From positions 1-44,983 of the forward strand of contig JAJZTK010000013.1 of NCBI GenBank assembly GCA_021849045.1: DNA of 44,983 nt. Direction: 5' to 3'. The notes under the pieces are model-generated. The model saw nothing but the letters and a program-made list of their open reading frames with translations, had not been told where the DNA came from and did no database searches. Below are positions 25,781-33,475 of this stretch, in pieces (within the stretch, counting starts at the first letter, position 1; each line of letters opens with the position of its first letter). The stretch is from Deltaproteobacteria bacterium (GTDB lineage Bacteria; Desulfobacterota; Desulfuromonadia; Geobacterales; DSM-12255). Position numbers and translations under genes: made by a program.

Positions 25781-26928
25781 TAGAGTACATGCTTGGCAAA
25801 TTGATAGCACAGGCGCGCCAGTCAGTGACTCTCCAGAAAGATGGGGATCTCTCCGCAGCACTTGGTGGATACGAACTTGTCTTCGAGGCGCTTCGATCTT
25901 ACGAAGAGCTCGGCTACGGGCAGGAGACACAAGAGATTCAGCGACTGGTGCTGGACGCGCAGCCTTCGCCGGAGATGACCCTCTATCTCCATGCCCTCAT
26001 ACTCTTTCATCGCCGGCGTTATCATGCCGCCGAAGAGGCGATAGGTGCAGCTCTCCTGCTGGCACCCGGCATGCCGCTCCTGCAGACGCTTCAGGCCCGG
26101 GTGAGAACCTCTCTGGGTGATTTATCCGGCGCACTGGCGGCCTACGAACGTGCTCAGGAGCTGGCTCCAACCTCGGGTGGGACTCGCGAGGCGCTCTTCA
26201 TGCTGGCGGCTGAGCAGGAGATGCCGGGGGAGGATTACTATTTCTGGCTGCAACGCTTCCACGAACTACTGCGTCCGGCCAGTTACGTGGAGGTCGGCCT
26301 TGGTCACGGCCGGTCGCTGGCCCTGGCCGGTCCGGAGACAAGGGCGGTCGGCATCGACCCGTTCCAAGGGGTATGGGAACGGCTGAACTACGTCTGTCCC
26401 CATGGTCAGGCCACGCTCTTTCCGTTGACCAGCGACGACTTTTTTGCGCAGCATGACCTGCGCGAAGTCATCGGTACGGAAACGTTTGACCTGGCGTTCA
26501 TCGACGGTCTTCATCTCTTCGAGCAGGCACTGAAGGACTTCATCAACCTGGAGCGGTATGCCGGAAAGAATTCAGTCATCCTGATTCACGACTGCCTGCC
26601 GATAGCGCCAATTGTGGCTGAGCGGGAACGGTGTACGGGGTTCTGGACCGGGGACGTTTGGCGCATCATCCCCTGCCTGAAAACCTTTCGGCCAGATCTG
26701 CAGATTGTTACCATCCCCACCAAGCCTTCAGGGTTGGCCGTCGTCACCGGACTGGATCCGGAGTCGGCCGCGCTGTCTGAAAACTACCAGGCCATTGTCG
26801 ATTATTACCTGGGGCTGAAGCTGCCTGAATCGGCAGCCGATCGGTTCCGGCTTCTCAATGTAAGAAGGGATGACTGGGACGGTATCATTGCGAAGTATGC
26901 ACGCCGGCAGGGAAAGGGCCACAGATGA
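25777..26928 (+). CDS. TPR-methyltransferase fusion (Methyltransf_24-type)
   Basis: A 383-residue protein. Residues about 10-145 contain TPR-like helical pairs (AEEAIGAALLLAPG, ALAAYERAQELAP). Residues about 165-330 are a class I methyltransferase-like domain with SYVEVGLGHGRSLAL as motif I, IDPFQG as the acidic loop and FDLAFIDGLHLFEQALKDF with HD (LIHDCLP), typical of the Methyltransf_24/CmcI-like group. It starts in the ATGA overlap with the preceding gene and ends in another ATGA overlap, so it is fully embedded in the operon. Confidence 0.86.
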   Translation: MIEYMLGKLIAQARQSVTLQKDGDLSAALGGYELVFEALRSYEELGYGQETQEIQRLVLDAQPSPEMTLYLHALILFHRRRYHAAEEAIGAALLLAPGMPLLQTLQARVRTSLGDLSGALAAYERAQELAPTSGGTREALFMLAAEQEMPGEDYYFWLQRFHELLRPASYVEVGLGHGRSLALAGPETRAVGIDPFQGVWERLNYVCPHGQATLFPLTSDDFFAQHDLREVIGTETFDLAFIDGLHLFEQALKDFINLERYAGKNSVILIHDCLPIAPIVAERERCTGFWTGDVWRIIPCLKTFRPDLQIVTIPTKPSGLAVVTGLDPESAALSENYQAIVDYYLGLKLPESAADRFRLLNVRRDDWDGIIAKYARRQGKGHR

Positions 26929-28034
26929 GCGACCAAATAAGCACGATCGTCAACTCCGAAAAGGATTTGAGCAGCGATGCCGAAGGTTTTTACCGGAAAT
27001 ACTGGAGTGAAACAGGCGTTGTGAAAGAGGAAACGCTTGCCAGGAACCAAGCGATTATCAAGAGGTTCTTCCCTTCCGGACTCTGCGGCAAAAGCATATT
27101 GGAAGTAGGTGTCGGCGGAGAAGGCGGGCTGTTACTGCAACTCAGGGGAAACAACGACGTATGCGGCATGGACGTGTCGGATGCGGCCATAGCAAACTGC
27201 CGTCGTTTTGGCATCGATGTGGTTAAAGCGAATCTGGACCGCGATTCAGTTCCATTTCCTGATGACCATTTCGATGTCATTTTTGCCTTCGAAGTCTTCG
27301 AGCACTTTGCCAACCCTCAGCACGCCCTGGAAGAGATCCGGAGGGTACTGAAGCCGGAAGGTATTTTTATCAGCAGCATTCCGGCAACATGTACCTACCA
27401 CTGGCCTCGGCTTTTTTATCCAGCCTTGTTCGAACGGGGAAATTACCACGAATTCCTGATGATAAACGGCTTCAGGGTCACGGGCTTGAATGACTGGTTA
27501 CAAATGAACAGTTATCGCCGGTACCAGGTTCTCCCGGATGTGAGCTCCTGGAGTTGGTACGCGTATGCGGAGAAACCGGGCAACAATGATACGAAAACCT
27601 ATCTTGAGACCGGGATGCATTTCTGGGAGAAGCGAAATGAGTACGGGATCAGAACCAGGCCCATTGAAGCAATCGATATGTTCAGAAAGTGTGCTGAAAT
27701 TTCTCCTGAGGACGAGCAGGTAAAGCTTATGCTTGTCCATGCCTTGGTCTACCGAGCCATCAATAACGATCCCGAGGAATTTTTTAAGCTAGTAGGCGAA
27801 ATTATTTCCAAAGTCATGACCCCTGGCCGGGATGACAAGGCCACATACCTGGGAAAGCTGCTGTTGATCGATGTCGAGGCAACCCGTCTGGGATTCAACA
27901 TCATGAAGCCGGACGAATTCCGAGCATTGAAGACACAACTGGCGCAGATGGGGAATTCCGGCGGGTTACTTGACATGATTAACCATGAAGAGAGCATTAA
28001 CCGAAACCTTACCTCACTTGGCAAGTCTGAATAG
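26925..28034 (+). CDS. Class I SAM-dependent methyltransferase with helical C-terminal extension
   Basis: A 369-residue protein. Motif I is SILEVGVGGEGGLLLQL (near residue 58-74), then GMDVSDAAI and the FDVIFAFEVFEHFANP signature of Methyltransf_11 enzymes. The glycine-rich loop reads EVGVGGEGG instead of the common EVGCGTG but should still bind SAM. After about residue 230 a helical, TPR-like region follows (AIDMFRKCAEISPEDEQVKLMLVHAL). Four-base ATGA overlap with the upstream gene. Probably O-methylates a glycan sugar; inference from context. Confidence 0.87.
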   Translation: MSDQISTIVNSEKDLSSDAEGFYRKYWSETGVVKEETLARNQAIIKRFFPSGLCGKSILEVGVGGEGGLLLQLRGNNDVCGMDVSDAAIANCRRFGIDVVKANLDRDSVPFPDDHFDVIFAFEVFEHFANPQHALEEIRRVLKPEGIFISSIPATCTYHWPRLFYPALFERGNYHEFLMINGFRVTGLNDWLQMNSYRRYQVLPDVSSWSWYAYAEKPGNNDTKTYLETGMHFWEKRNEYGIRTRPIEAIDMFRKCAEISPEDEQVKLMLVHALVYRAINNDPEEFFKLVGEIISKVMTPGRDDKATYLGKLLLIDVEATRLGFNIMKPDEFRALKTQLAQMGNSGGLLDMINHEESINRNLTSLGKSE

Positions 28035-28140
28035 CAACTATCCGTTGCTGAAGGATGATGTAGCCTTGCAATCGGCCGACGACATCGCCGAAGAGCTCGA
28101 ACGGAGGATTCAGGCGCTCCAAACGCAGGAACTCCCCTGA
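27985..28140 (+). CDS. Possible 51-residue ORF overlapping the methyltransferase end
   Basis: An ATG at 27985, in the +1 frame relative to the methyltransferase, opens a 51-codon ORF that extends about 100 bases past that gene's stop. The peptide is helical and acidic in its second half (ADDIAEELERRIQALQTQ). No ribosome-binding site precedes it. It could be a remnant of a longer gene, a coupled small protein, or chance. Confidence 0.25.
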   Translation: MKRALTETLPHLASLNSNYPLLKDDVALQSADDIAEELERRIQALQTQELP

Positions 28141-28421
28141 CTGAGGCAACTCGGAGTCAATTGACCCCAATGTGGCGAAGTCATAATGTTGACACAGGCG
28201 ACGACTTGCCGGAACTGACGGCACAAGTCTGCTGGGCTGCGTCCGTGCTTCAAAGGTCTTGGCGTGTCTCTTGCAAAATGCCGCACTGTGGCTTAACCCG
28301 AACGTGACGCGGTGACAAGGTGCATTGTAACACCAATGATCGGTACCTCGTTGTCCCTTACCCCATGCACAGTCTCATTCGGCAGCCAACCACTTAAATT
28401 TACAACGTGAGGATACAGATA
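28035..28421. other. Intergenic gap inside the glycosylation island (387 bp)
   Basis: The largest gap inside the island. It contains the tail of the possible 51-codon ORF, a perfect 10-bp palindrome GTCAATTGAC at 28156-28165, and a sigma-54-like promoter at 28260-28275. No intact gene is evident and no transposase remnant is recognisable to me. The gap divides the island into two transcription units. Confidence 0.5.
28260..28275 (+). promoter_or_regulatory. Candidate sigma-54 (-24/-12) promoter upstream of the radical SAM gene
   Basis: TGGCGT, five bases, then TTGCA. The invariant GG and GC are present at the required spacing; the -24 box matches TGGCAC at 4 of 6 and the -12 box TTGCA is perfect. 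A start near 28287 would leave a leader of about 135 bases to 28422. Plausible, since the window itself encodes two sigma-54 activators, but unproven. Confidence 0.45.
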
Positions 28422-29645
28422 ATGTCAGGGAACAAGCCGTCGACCGCTTCGCAACACAACCCACCTCAGGAATGGTCGCCGTCCAAGCGCTGGAACCCCT
28501 TCAACAGCTACAAGCTCCTTTCCCATGTCCACCGCTGGCGTCTGATCAAGCGGGGGAAGCAGATTCCGCCGCCGGTGCTTATCACCGTAGACCCCACCAA
28601 TGCCTGCAATTTCGGATGTGAGTGGTGCAATGCCGCCTTTGTGCGTACCCACCGCAAGGGATCGCTCTCGCCTAACGCACTGACCGCTATAGCCGACTTC
28701 CTGCCGCGCTGGAGCGAGGACTGCACCTCCTGGAAACCGGGGGTGGAGGCCATTTGCGTCGCCGGTGGCGGTGAACCGCTCGTCAATCCGGCAACGGCCC
28801 CTTTTATCGACCGGGTCATCGCCTCGGGCATTGAAGTGGGGGTAGTCACCAACGGCAGCCTCCTTTACCCGGTCATGGACACCCTTTCCCACTGTACCTG
28901 GGTCGGGGTTTCCGTGGACGCCGGGAGCGCCGAGACCCTGAACCGGCTCAAAGCGCTCCCCCCGAAGAAGAACTACTTCAACACCATCATCGACAACATC
29001 ACGACCCTGGTGGATTACGCCAAGCGCCACAACAACCGCCTTGGTGCCAGACATCCCGCCTATGGCGTGAGTTACAAATACTTGCTTTACAAGGACAATA
29101 TCGGCGAGATCTATCAGGCGGCCAAGCTGGCCAAGGAGATCGGCTGCAAGAACATTCACTTCCGGCCTGCCGGCACGACATGGGACAACGTGGGGAACAC
29201 CACCAACGCCATCAGCTTTACCGGCGACGAGATCCGCGTCTTCAACGAGCAGATAACCAAGGCCCTGGAACTGGACGACGAAACCTTCAACGTCTATGGC
29301 GTTACGCACAAGTTCAATTCGCAGTTTGACGCCGCCAACCACTTTCAGAAGTGCTATGCGGTCTTCATGACGGCAGTGCTCATGCCACCCACCGAAAAGG
29401 GTGTTCAGGAAGACTCATTCACTCTTGGCCTCTGCTGCGATCGACGCGGCGACCGGAAGCTGGAACTGGGGAGCAACCTGGACGATGTGGAGGAGATCAA
29501 CCGTCTGTGGGGGAGCGAGGAGCACTGGAAGATCCATGACCGGATCAATATCCGCGGTGAATGCCCGCGCTGTACCTACCAGCCGCACAACGAGATCTAT
29601 GAACAGGTCATCCTGAACGACAGCATGACCTACAAGTTCATCTGA
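28422..29645 (+). CDS. Radical SAM protein with C-terminal cysteine cluster
   Basis: A 407-residue protein. The radical SAM motif ACNFGCEWC gives Cys62, Cys66 and Cys69 for the 4Fe-4S cluster that cleaves SAM. The GGEP motif (CVAGGGEPLVNP) and NGS segment (VVTNGSLL) follow. The C-terminal third has several more cysteines, including CC in GLCCDRR and Cys381/Cys384 in ECPRCTYQ, suggesting a SPASM-like auxiliary cluster, so it may modify a peptide or a sugar. The ATG at 28422 has GAGG at nine bases; a GTG at 28407 would lack one. It sits upstream of the nucleotide-sugar dehydrogenase and a methyltransferase. Its substrate cannot be read from sequence. Confidence 0.9.
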   Translation: MSGNKPSTASQHNPPQEWSPSKRWNPFNSYKLLSHVHRWRLIKRGKQIPPPVLITVDPTNACNFGCEWCNAAFVRTHRKGSLSPNALTAIADFLPRWSEDCTSWKPGVEAICVAGGGEPLVNPATAPFIDRVIASGIEVGVVTNGSLLYPVMDTLSHCTWVGVSVDAGSAETLNRLKALPPKKNYFNTIIDNITTLVDYAKRHNNRLGARHPAYGVSYKYLLYKDNIGEIYQAAKLAKEIGCKNIHFRPAGTTWDNVGNTTNAISFTGDEIRVFNEQITKALELDDETFNVYGVTHKFNSQFDAANHFQKCYAVFMTAVLMPPTEKGVQEDSFTLGLCCDRRGDRKLELGSNLDDVEEINRLWGSEEHWKIHDRINIRGECPRCTYQPHNEIYEQVILNDSMTYKFI

Positions 29646-29656
29646 CAGGGGAGCGA

Positions 29657-30985
29657 ATGAACATATCCGTAATCGGCCTGGGCAAGCTCGGGCTCTGCAC
29701 CGCAGCATGCTTCGCCGCTGCCGGGCATGCCGTTATTGGCTATGACCTCAATGAAGATTTCCGGAGAGAACTAAAGTCGCGGCGCTGCCCCATCGACGAG
29801 ACCGGGCTGGTCGATCTCCTGGAAGCTGCCTGGCCAAGCCTGCAGATCGTTGACAGCTATGAAGATGCGGTCTTCAGATCCGATGTGACCCTGATAATCG
29901 TCCCCACGCCGAGCATGGCAGATGGCCGATTCAGCGACGAATACGTCATCAAGGTCCTCGAAGGTCTCGCCCCGGCTGTGTCTGGAAAGGATTCGTTTCA
30001 TCTGGTCGATGTGGTATCCACGGTGATGCCAGGCTCCTCGGACGGCGTATTCAGGCCATTGTTGGAGCGTCTCACCGGCAAGCGTTGCGGCATGGATTTC
30101 GGCTTGGCATACAACCCTGAATTCATCGCCCTTGGCTCGGTGATCCGAAATTTTCTCCACCCGGACATGGTCCTTATCGGTGCATCTGATGAACGTACCG
30201 GCGCCATGCTCACGGAACTCTACCGCAGCACCTGCAAGACCGATCCAACCATGGCGGTCATGTCCCTGGTAAATGCCGAGATCACCAAGATCAGCCTCAA
30301 CTGCTACGTTACCATGAAGATCAGCTATGCAAATGCCCTGGCTGCGATCTGCGAGGAGGTCCCCGGCGCAGATGTGGATCTGGTCACCGCGGCAATCGGC
30401 GCCGACAGCCGGGTGGGGAGCAAGTACCTGAAAGGGGGGCTCGGCTTCGGTGGTCCCTGTTTCCCCCGTGACAACATCGCCTTTCAGGCCTTTGCCGGGG
30501 AGTTCGGCGCCGAAGCGGTGCTCGGCAAGGCGGTGGTGGCGATCAACAATGCCGTGCCCAAGCGTCTCCACGAACGGATCGCGGCCCATGCTGCCCCGCC
30601 TGCCAGGGTGGCGCTGCTGGGGGGCTCCTACAAGGCCGATACCCACATTATCGAGGAGTCGCAGTCAATCATGCTGGCCAGGTCGCTGGCCGGCGCGGGG
30701 TACCGGGTTGCGCTCCACGACCCGAAGGCAATCGACGCAGCAAGGCAGGTACTGGGCGAATCGGTGGCGTACCATTTTGACCCCTATGACTGTATTGCCG
30801 GGGCCTCCGCCATAGCCCTGCTTACGGACTGGCCCGCATACCGCGAACTCGACTGGCGCCGCATCGCCGCCAGTGCCGCACCCCGGGCTGTGGTACTCGA
30901 CAGCTGGCGCGTTGCCAGGGGGGTGGAGATGTCGGCATTCACCTACATCCCGGTCGGGGTAGGCATTACCGCTAAGGGAAACTAG
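29657..30985 (+). CDS. UDP-glucose/GDP-mannose-type nucleotide-sugar dehydrogenase
   Basis: A 442-residue NAD-dependent enzyme that oxidises a UDP- or GDP-sugar C6 alcohol to a uronic acid in two steps. The Rossmann start is SVIGLGKLGLCTAACFAAAGH, NAD-site segments include IIVPTPS and STVMPG, the catalytic Cys268 lies in GFGGPCFPRDN, and the C-terminal UDPGDH_C domain (LGGSYKADTHIIEESQSIML) is complete. The last segment has a Lys-Ala-Asp in place of the common FKxxTDD(I/V)R, so the exact sugar cannot be named. It starts 11 bases after the radical SAM gene and is followed after 3 bases by a methyltransferase. It implies that the glycan contains an acidic sugar. Confidence 0.93.
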   Translation: MNISVIGLGKLGLCTAACFAAAGHAVIGYDLNEDFRRELKSRRCPIDETGLVDLLEAAWPSLQIVDSYEDAVFRSDVTLIIVPTPSMADGRFSDEYVIKVLEGLAPAVSGKDSFHLVDVVSTVMPGSSDGVFRPLLERLTGKRCGMDFGLAYNPEFIALGSVIRNFLHPDMVLIGASDERTGAMLTELYRSTCKTDPTMAVMSLVNAEITKISLNCYVTMKISYANALAAICEEVPGADVDLVTAAIGADSRVGSKYLKGGLGFGGPCFPRDNIAFQAFAGEFGAEAVLGKAVVAINNAVPKRLHERIAAHAAPPARVALLGGSYKADTHIIEESQSIMLARSLAGAGYRVALHDPKAIDAARQVLGESVAYHFDPYDCIAGASAIALLTDWPAYRELDWRRIAASAAPRAVVLDSWRVARGVEMSAFTYIPVGVGITAKGN

Positions 30986-30988
30986 ACT

Positions 30989-31822
30989 ATGGCAACCAAC
31001 CCCTTCAATACGATCGAGCTTGAAAAGGTCCAGAGCTACTGGAACGCCCGCCCCTGCAACATCAGACATTCTCCCAGCCCGGTGGGGACGCGGCAGTATT
31101 TCGACGAGGTGGAGGCGCGCAAGTACTTTGTCGAGCCGCATATCCCGCTCTTTGCCGAGTTTGAAAAATGGCGGGGGAAGAAGGTGCTGGAAATCGGCTG
31201 CGGTTTAGGTACTGACACGATCAGTTTTGCCAGGGCCGGCGCGCAGGTGACGGCCGTCGATCTGTCGACGGAGTCGCTGGCGCTGGCGAAAAAAAGGGCC
31301 GAGGTATTCGGCCTGGACAATATTACCTTCCATCAGGCCAACGCCGAGCAGCTGAGCGATTACGTCCCGGTGGAGCGTTACGACCTGGTCTACTCCTTTG
31401 GAGTGATCCATCACACGCCGCACCCGGAGCGGGTGATCGAGCAGATCCACAGGTACATGGACAGGGACAGCACCTTCAAGATCATGGTCTACCACCGCAA
31501 CTCCTGGAAGGTGTTCTGGATGCTACTGAAATATGGCCGAAAAAAGGGCGAAACCCTGGATGAGTTAATTGCCCGTTACTCGGAGGCGGAAACCGGCTGT
31601 CCCGTCACCTACTCCTACACTGCCGAGACGGTTAAAGCATTTCTCAAGGGGTTCGACATCATCGACACGCGCATTGATCACATCTTTCCCTACAGCATTC
31701 CCGAGTACAAGAATTATGAGTACAAAAAGGTCTGGTACTTCCGCTATCTGCCCCACGCGCTGTTCCGGTGGATGGAGCAGCGCTGGGGGTGGCATCTGTG
31801 CGTGACGGCGCGTTTGGCTTAG
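30989..31822 (+). CDS. Class I SAM-dependent methyltransferase
   Basis: A 277-residue enzyme. Motif I is KVLEIGCGLGTDTISFARAG, followed by VTAVDLSTESL and YDLVYSFGVIHHTPHPERVI, the classical Methyltransf_11/25 pattern. The C-terminal part (MVYHRNSWKVFWMLLKYGRK, then aromatic-rich strands) resembles methyltransferases of polysaccharide clusters. It starts 3 bases after the dehydrogenase and likely shares its transcript. A hairpin followed by six T residues just downstream suggests it ends a unit. Confidence 0.92.
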   Translation: MATNPFNTIELEKVQSYWNARPCNIRHSPSPVGTRQYFDEVEARKYFVEPHIPLFAEFEKWRGKKVLEIGCGLGTDTISFARAGAQVTAVDLSTESLALAKKRAEVFGLDNITFHQANAEQLSDYVPVERYDLVYSFGVIHHTPHPERVIEQIHRYMDRDSTFKIMVYHRNSWKVFWMLLKYGRKKGETLDELIARYSEAETGCPVTYSYTAETVKAFLKGFDIIDTRIDHIFPYSIPEYKNYEYKKVWYFRYLPHALFRWMEQRWGWHLCVTARLA

Positions 31823-31847
31823 TAATACACTAAAATTTTGTCAGGGG

Positions 31848-31879
31848 GGCTACATCTTGGGGGATTAGTGGCCTTTTTT
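31848..31879 (+). terminator. Candidate rho-independent terminator
   Basis: GGCTAC (31848-31853) can pair with GTGGCC (31868-31873), six pairs with one G-T wobble around a 14-base loop, directly followed by TTTTTT (31874-31879). The stem is short and the loop large, so termination may be partial. Confidence 0.4.
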
Positions 31880-31950
31880 GCTTATGTGGTCTTCATTTAT
31901 GCCGCTATAACCTGGCCGTTTAATTTAATTTAAAAAAAGAGCCTGATAAA

Positions 31951-33450
31951 ATGAATATAATTAGTACTAATGTCCCTAATTTCGGACAAATCGATCTGAT
32001 TTCCTATTACGATGACTTTAAAGACTATTATCCGAATTGTGAGTTGGCAACAAAGCAATGGTTTGTGGAAAATATAGAGGAAGACTGGATAATACTAGAT
32101 TGCGGTGCCAATATAGGCTACTTCAGCATTCTTTTTTCAAAACTTGCCAAGAATGGTCATGTTTATTCCTTTGAACCGACTTCAACTATTACAATGCTGC
32201 AAGACAACCTCGCTTATCATAAGGTCACCAACGTCACTCCAGTACAATGCGCACTTGGTAAAAGGAGTGGCACAACGATCGATAAAATATTTCGTATTTG
32301 GGGGAATGATCCTGAACAGCAGGCATACCCTTTCATATCAATTGATGACTTTATAAGAGGAAATAATATTTCCAAAGTCGATTGCATTAAAATAGACGTC
32401 GATTCGTTTGCCTTTGAAGTCCTGCAAGGGGCTGAGCAGACGCTTCTAGCGCACGATCCCTATGTCATGGTTGAATTGAATCATGCCCTCAACAAAAGGA
32501 ACCAAGCCAATACCCAGGCGCTTGAATGGCTTGCAAGTCTAGGGTACGCCAGTGCAATTGTACTAGATGACGACAATTTTCTGCTTAAGCGCGCCCCAAA
32601 GAATACGTCGGGTAAATATTTGGCCATTACCCTCAACTTTCCACTTGCAGATGTCTCTGCTAAACTTGAACCCATTCACAGAACTGCTGTTATCGGAGTC
32701 CAGTCAACTGTCCCGGTCCAAGAATACGGAATCGATATCCCCTTAGTGCATGTTTTTGATCTTCATTCAGTCTTAAATTTCACAACCCCTCTCGACTATC
32801 CAAAGTCTTCGCTGATCAAGAAGTTCTCTCAATGGAAGATGGAAGTAGATGACGCGCCGATTTTTCGCTACATCTACCGCAATGCCAAGCCTCGTAGGCA
32901 CCTGGAATTTGGAACCTGGCAGGGGAAGGGTACAGTTTTCTGCTTGGACGAATCCGAGGCCACAGTCTGGACCATAAATATGCCCTTTGGTGAAGGTTCA
33001 TACGGTTTTTACGAACATGAACTCCCGGATGCCCATGTCTGGGCCCGCAAGGTAGGGATAACGGCATCGGAGAGCTATTCATCCGATGCTATCGGCTTTA
33101 TCGGAAAAGATTATCTGGAACGAAATCTCGGCAAGCGTGTCTGCCAGATCTATTGCGATAGCCGTGAGTGGGACAGCTCCAATTATGGTGAAGGTTTCTT
33201 TGACACTGTCCTTGTTGACGGCGGGCATATGGCAGAAGTAGTTGCAAGCGACACACTCAAGTCACTTCCTCTGCTTCGATCGGGCGGCATCATCATGTGG
33301 CACGATTTTTGTCCTACAGATTACCAGAGGTTTGAGGCATGCAAGGGGGTGATGAACGGGGTTGCCCGCGAATGGGCCTTGATCAACGAGCAGATGGCAA
33401 AGCTGTTCTGGGTGTACCCCAGCATGATTCTTGTGGGAGTAAAGAAATGA
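31951..33450 (+). CDS. FkbM methyltransferase fused to a second methyltransferase-like domain
   Basis: A 499-residue two-domain protein. Residues about 45-215 are an FkbM-family methyltransferase: DCGANIGYFSILFS as motif I, YSFEPTS, VDCIKIDVDSFAFEVLQGAE as the hallmark. Residues about 295-490 form a second Methyltransf_24/cephalosporin-hydroxylase-like domain (RHLEFGTWQGKGTVF, DTVLVDGGHMAEVV, GGIIMWHDF). FkbM enzymes O-methylate sugars and macrolides. The first half is noticeably AT-richer than all neighbours, with TTT/AAT/ATA-type codons, whereas the second half returns to the local style. This suggests a recent acquisition or fusion. AAAAGAG precedes the ATG. Confidence 0.87.
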   Translation: MNIISTNVPNFGQIDLISYYDDFKDYYPNCELATKQWFVENIEEDWIILDCGANIGYFSILFSKLAKNGHVYSFEPTSTITMLQDNLAYHKVTNVTPVQCALGKRSGTTIDKIFRIWGNDPEQQAYPFISIDDFIRGNNISKVDCIKIDVDSFAFEVLQGAEQTLLAHDPYVMVELNHALNKRNQANTQALEWLASLGYASAIVLDDDNFLLKRAPKNTSGKYLAITLNFPLADVSAKLEPIHRTAVIGVQSTVPVQEYGIDIPLVHVFDLHSVLNFTTPLDYPKSSLIKKFSQWKMEVDDAPIFRYIYRNAKPRRHLEFGTWQGKGTVFCLDESEATVWTINMPFGEGSYGFYEHELPDAHVWARKVGITASESYSSDAIGFIGKDYLERNLGKRVCQIYCDSREWDSSNYGEGFFDTVLVDGGHMAEVVASDTLKSLPLLRSGGIIMWHDFCPTDYQRFEACKGVMNGVAREWALINEQMAKLFWVYPSMILVGVKK

Positions 33451-33475
33451 TTATGGATGATGACACGAGGCAAAA

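Noticed and set aside
28009-28224. 71-codon minus-strand ORF in the island gap, considered as a transposase remnant
   Set aside because: No transposase motif, no terminal inverted repeats and no target duplication seen around it.
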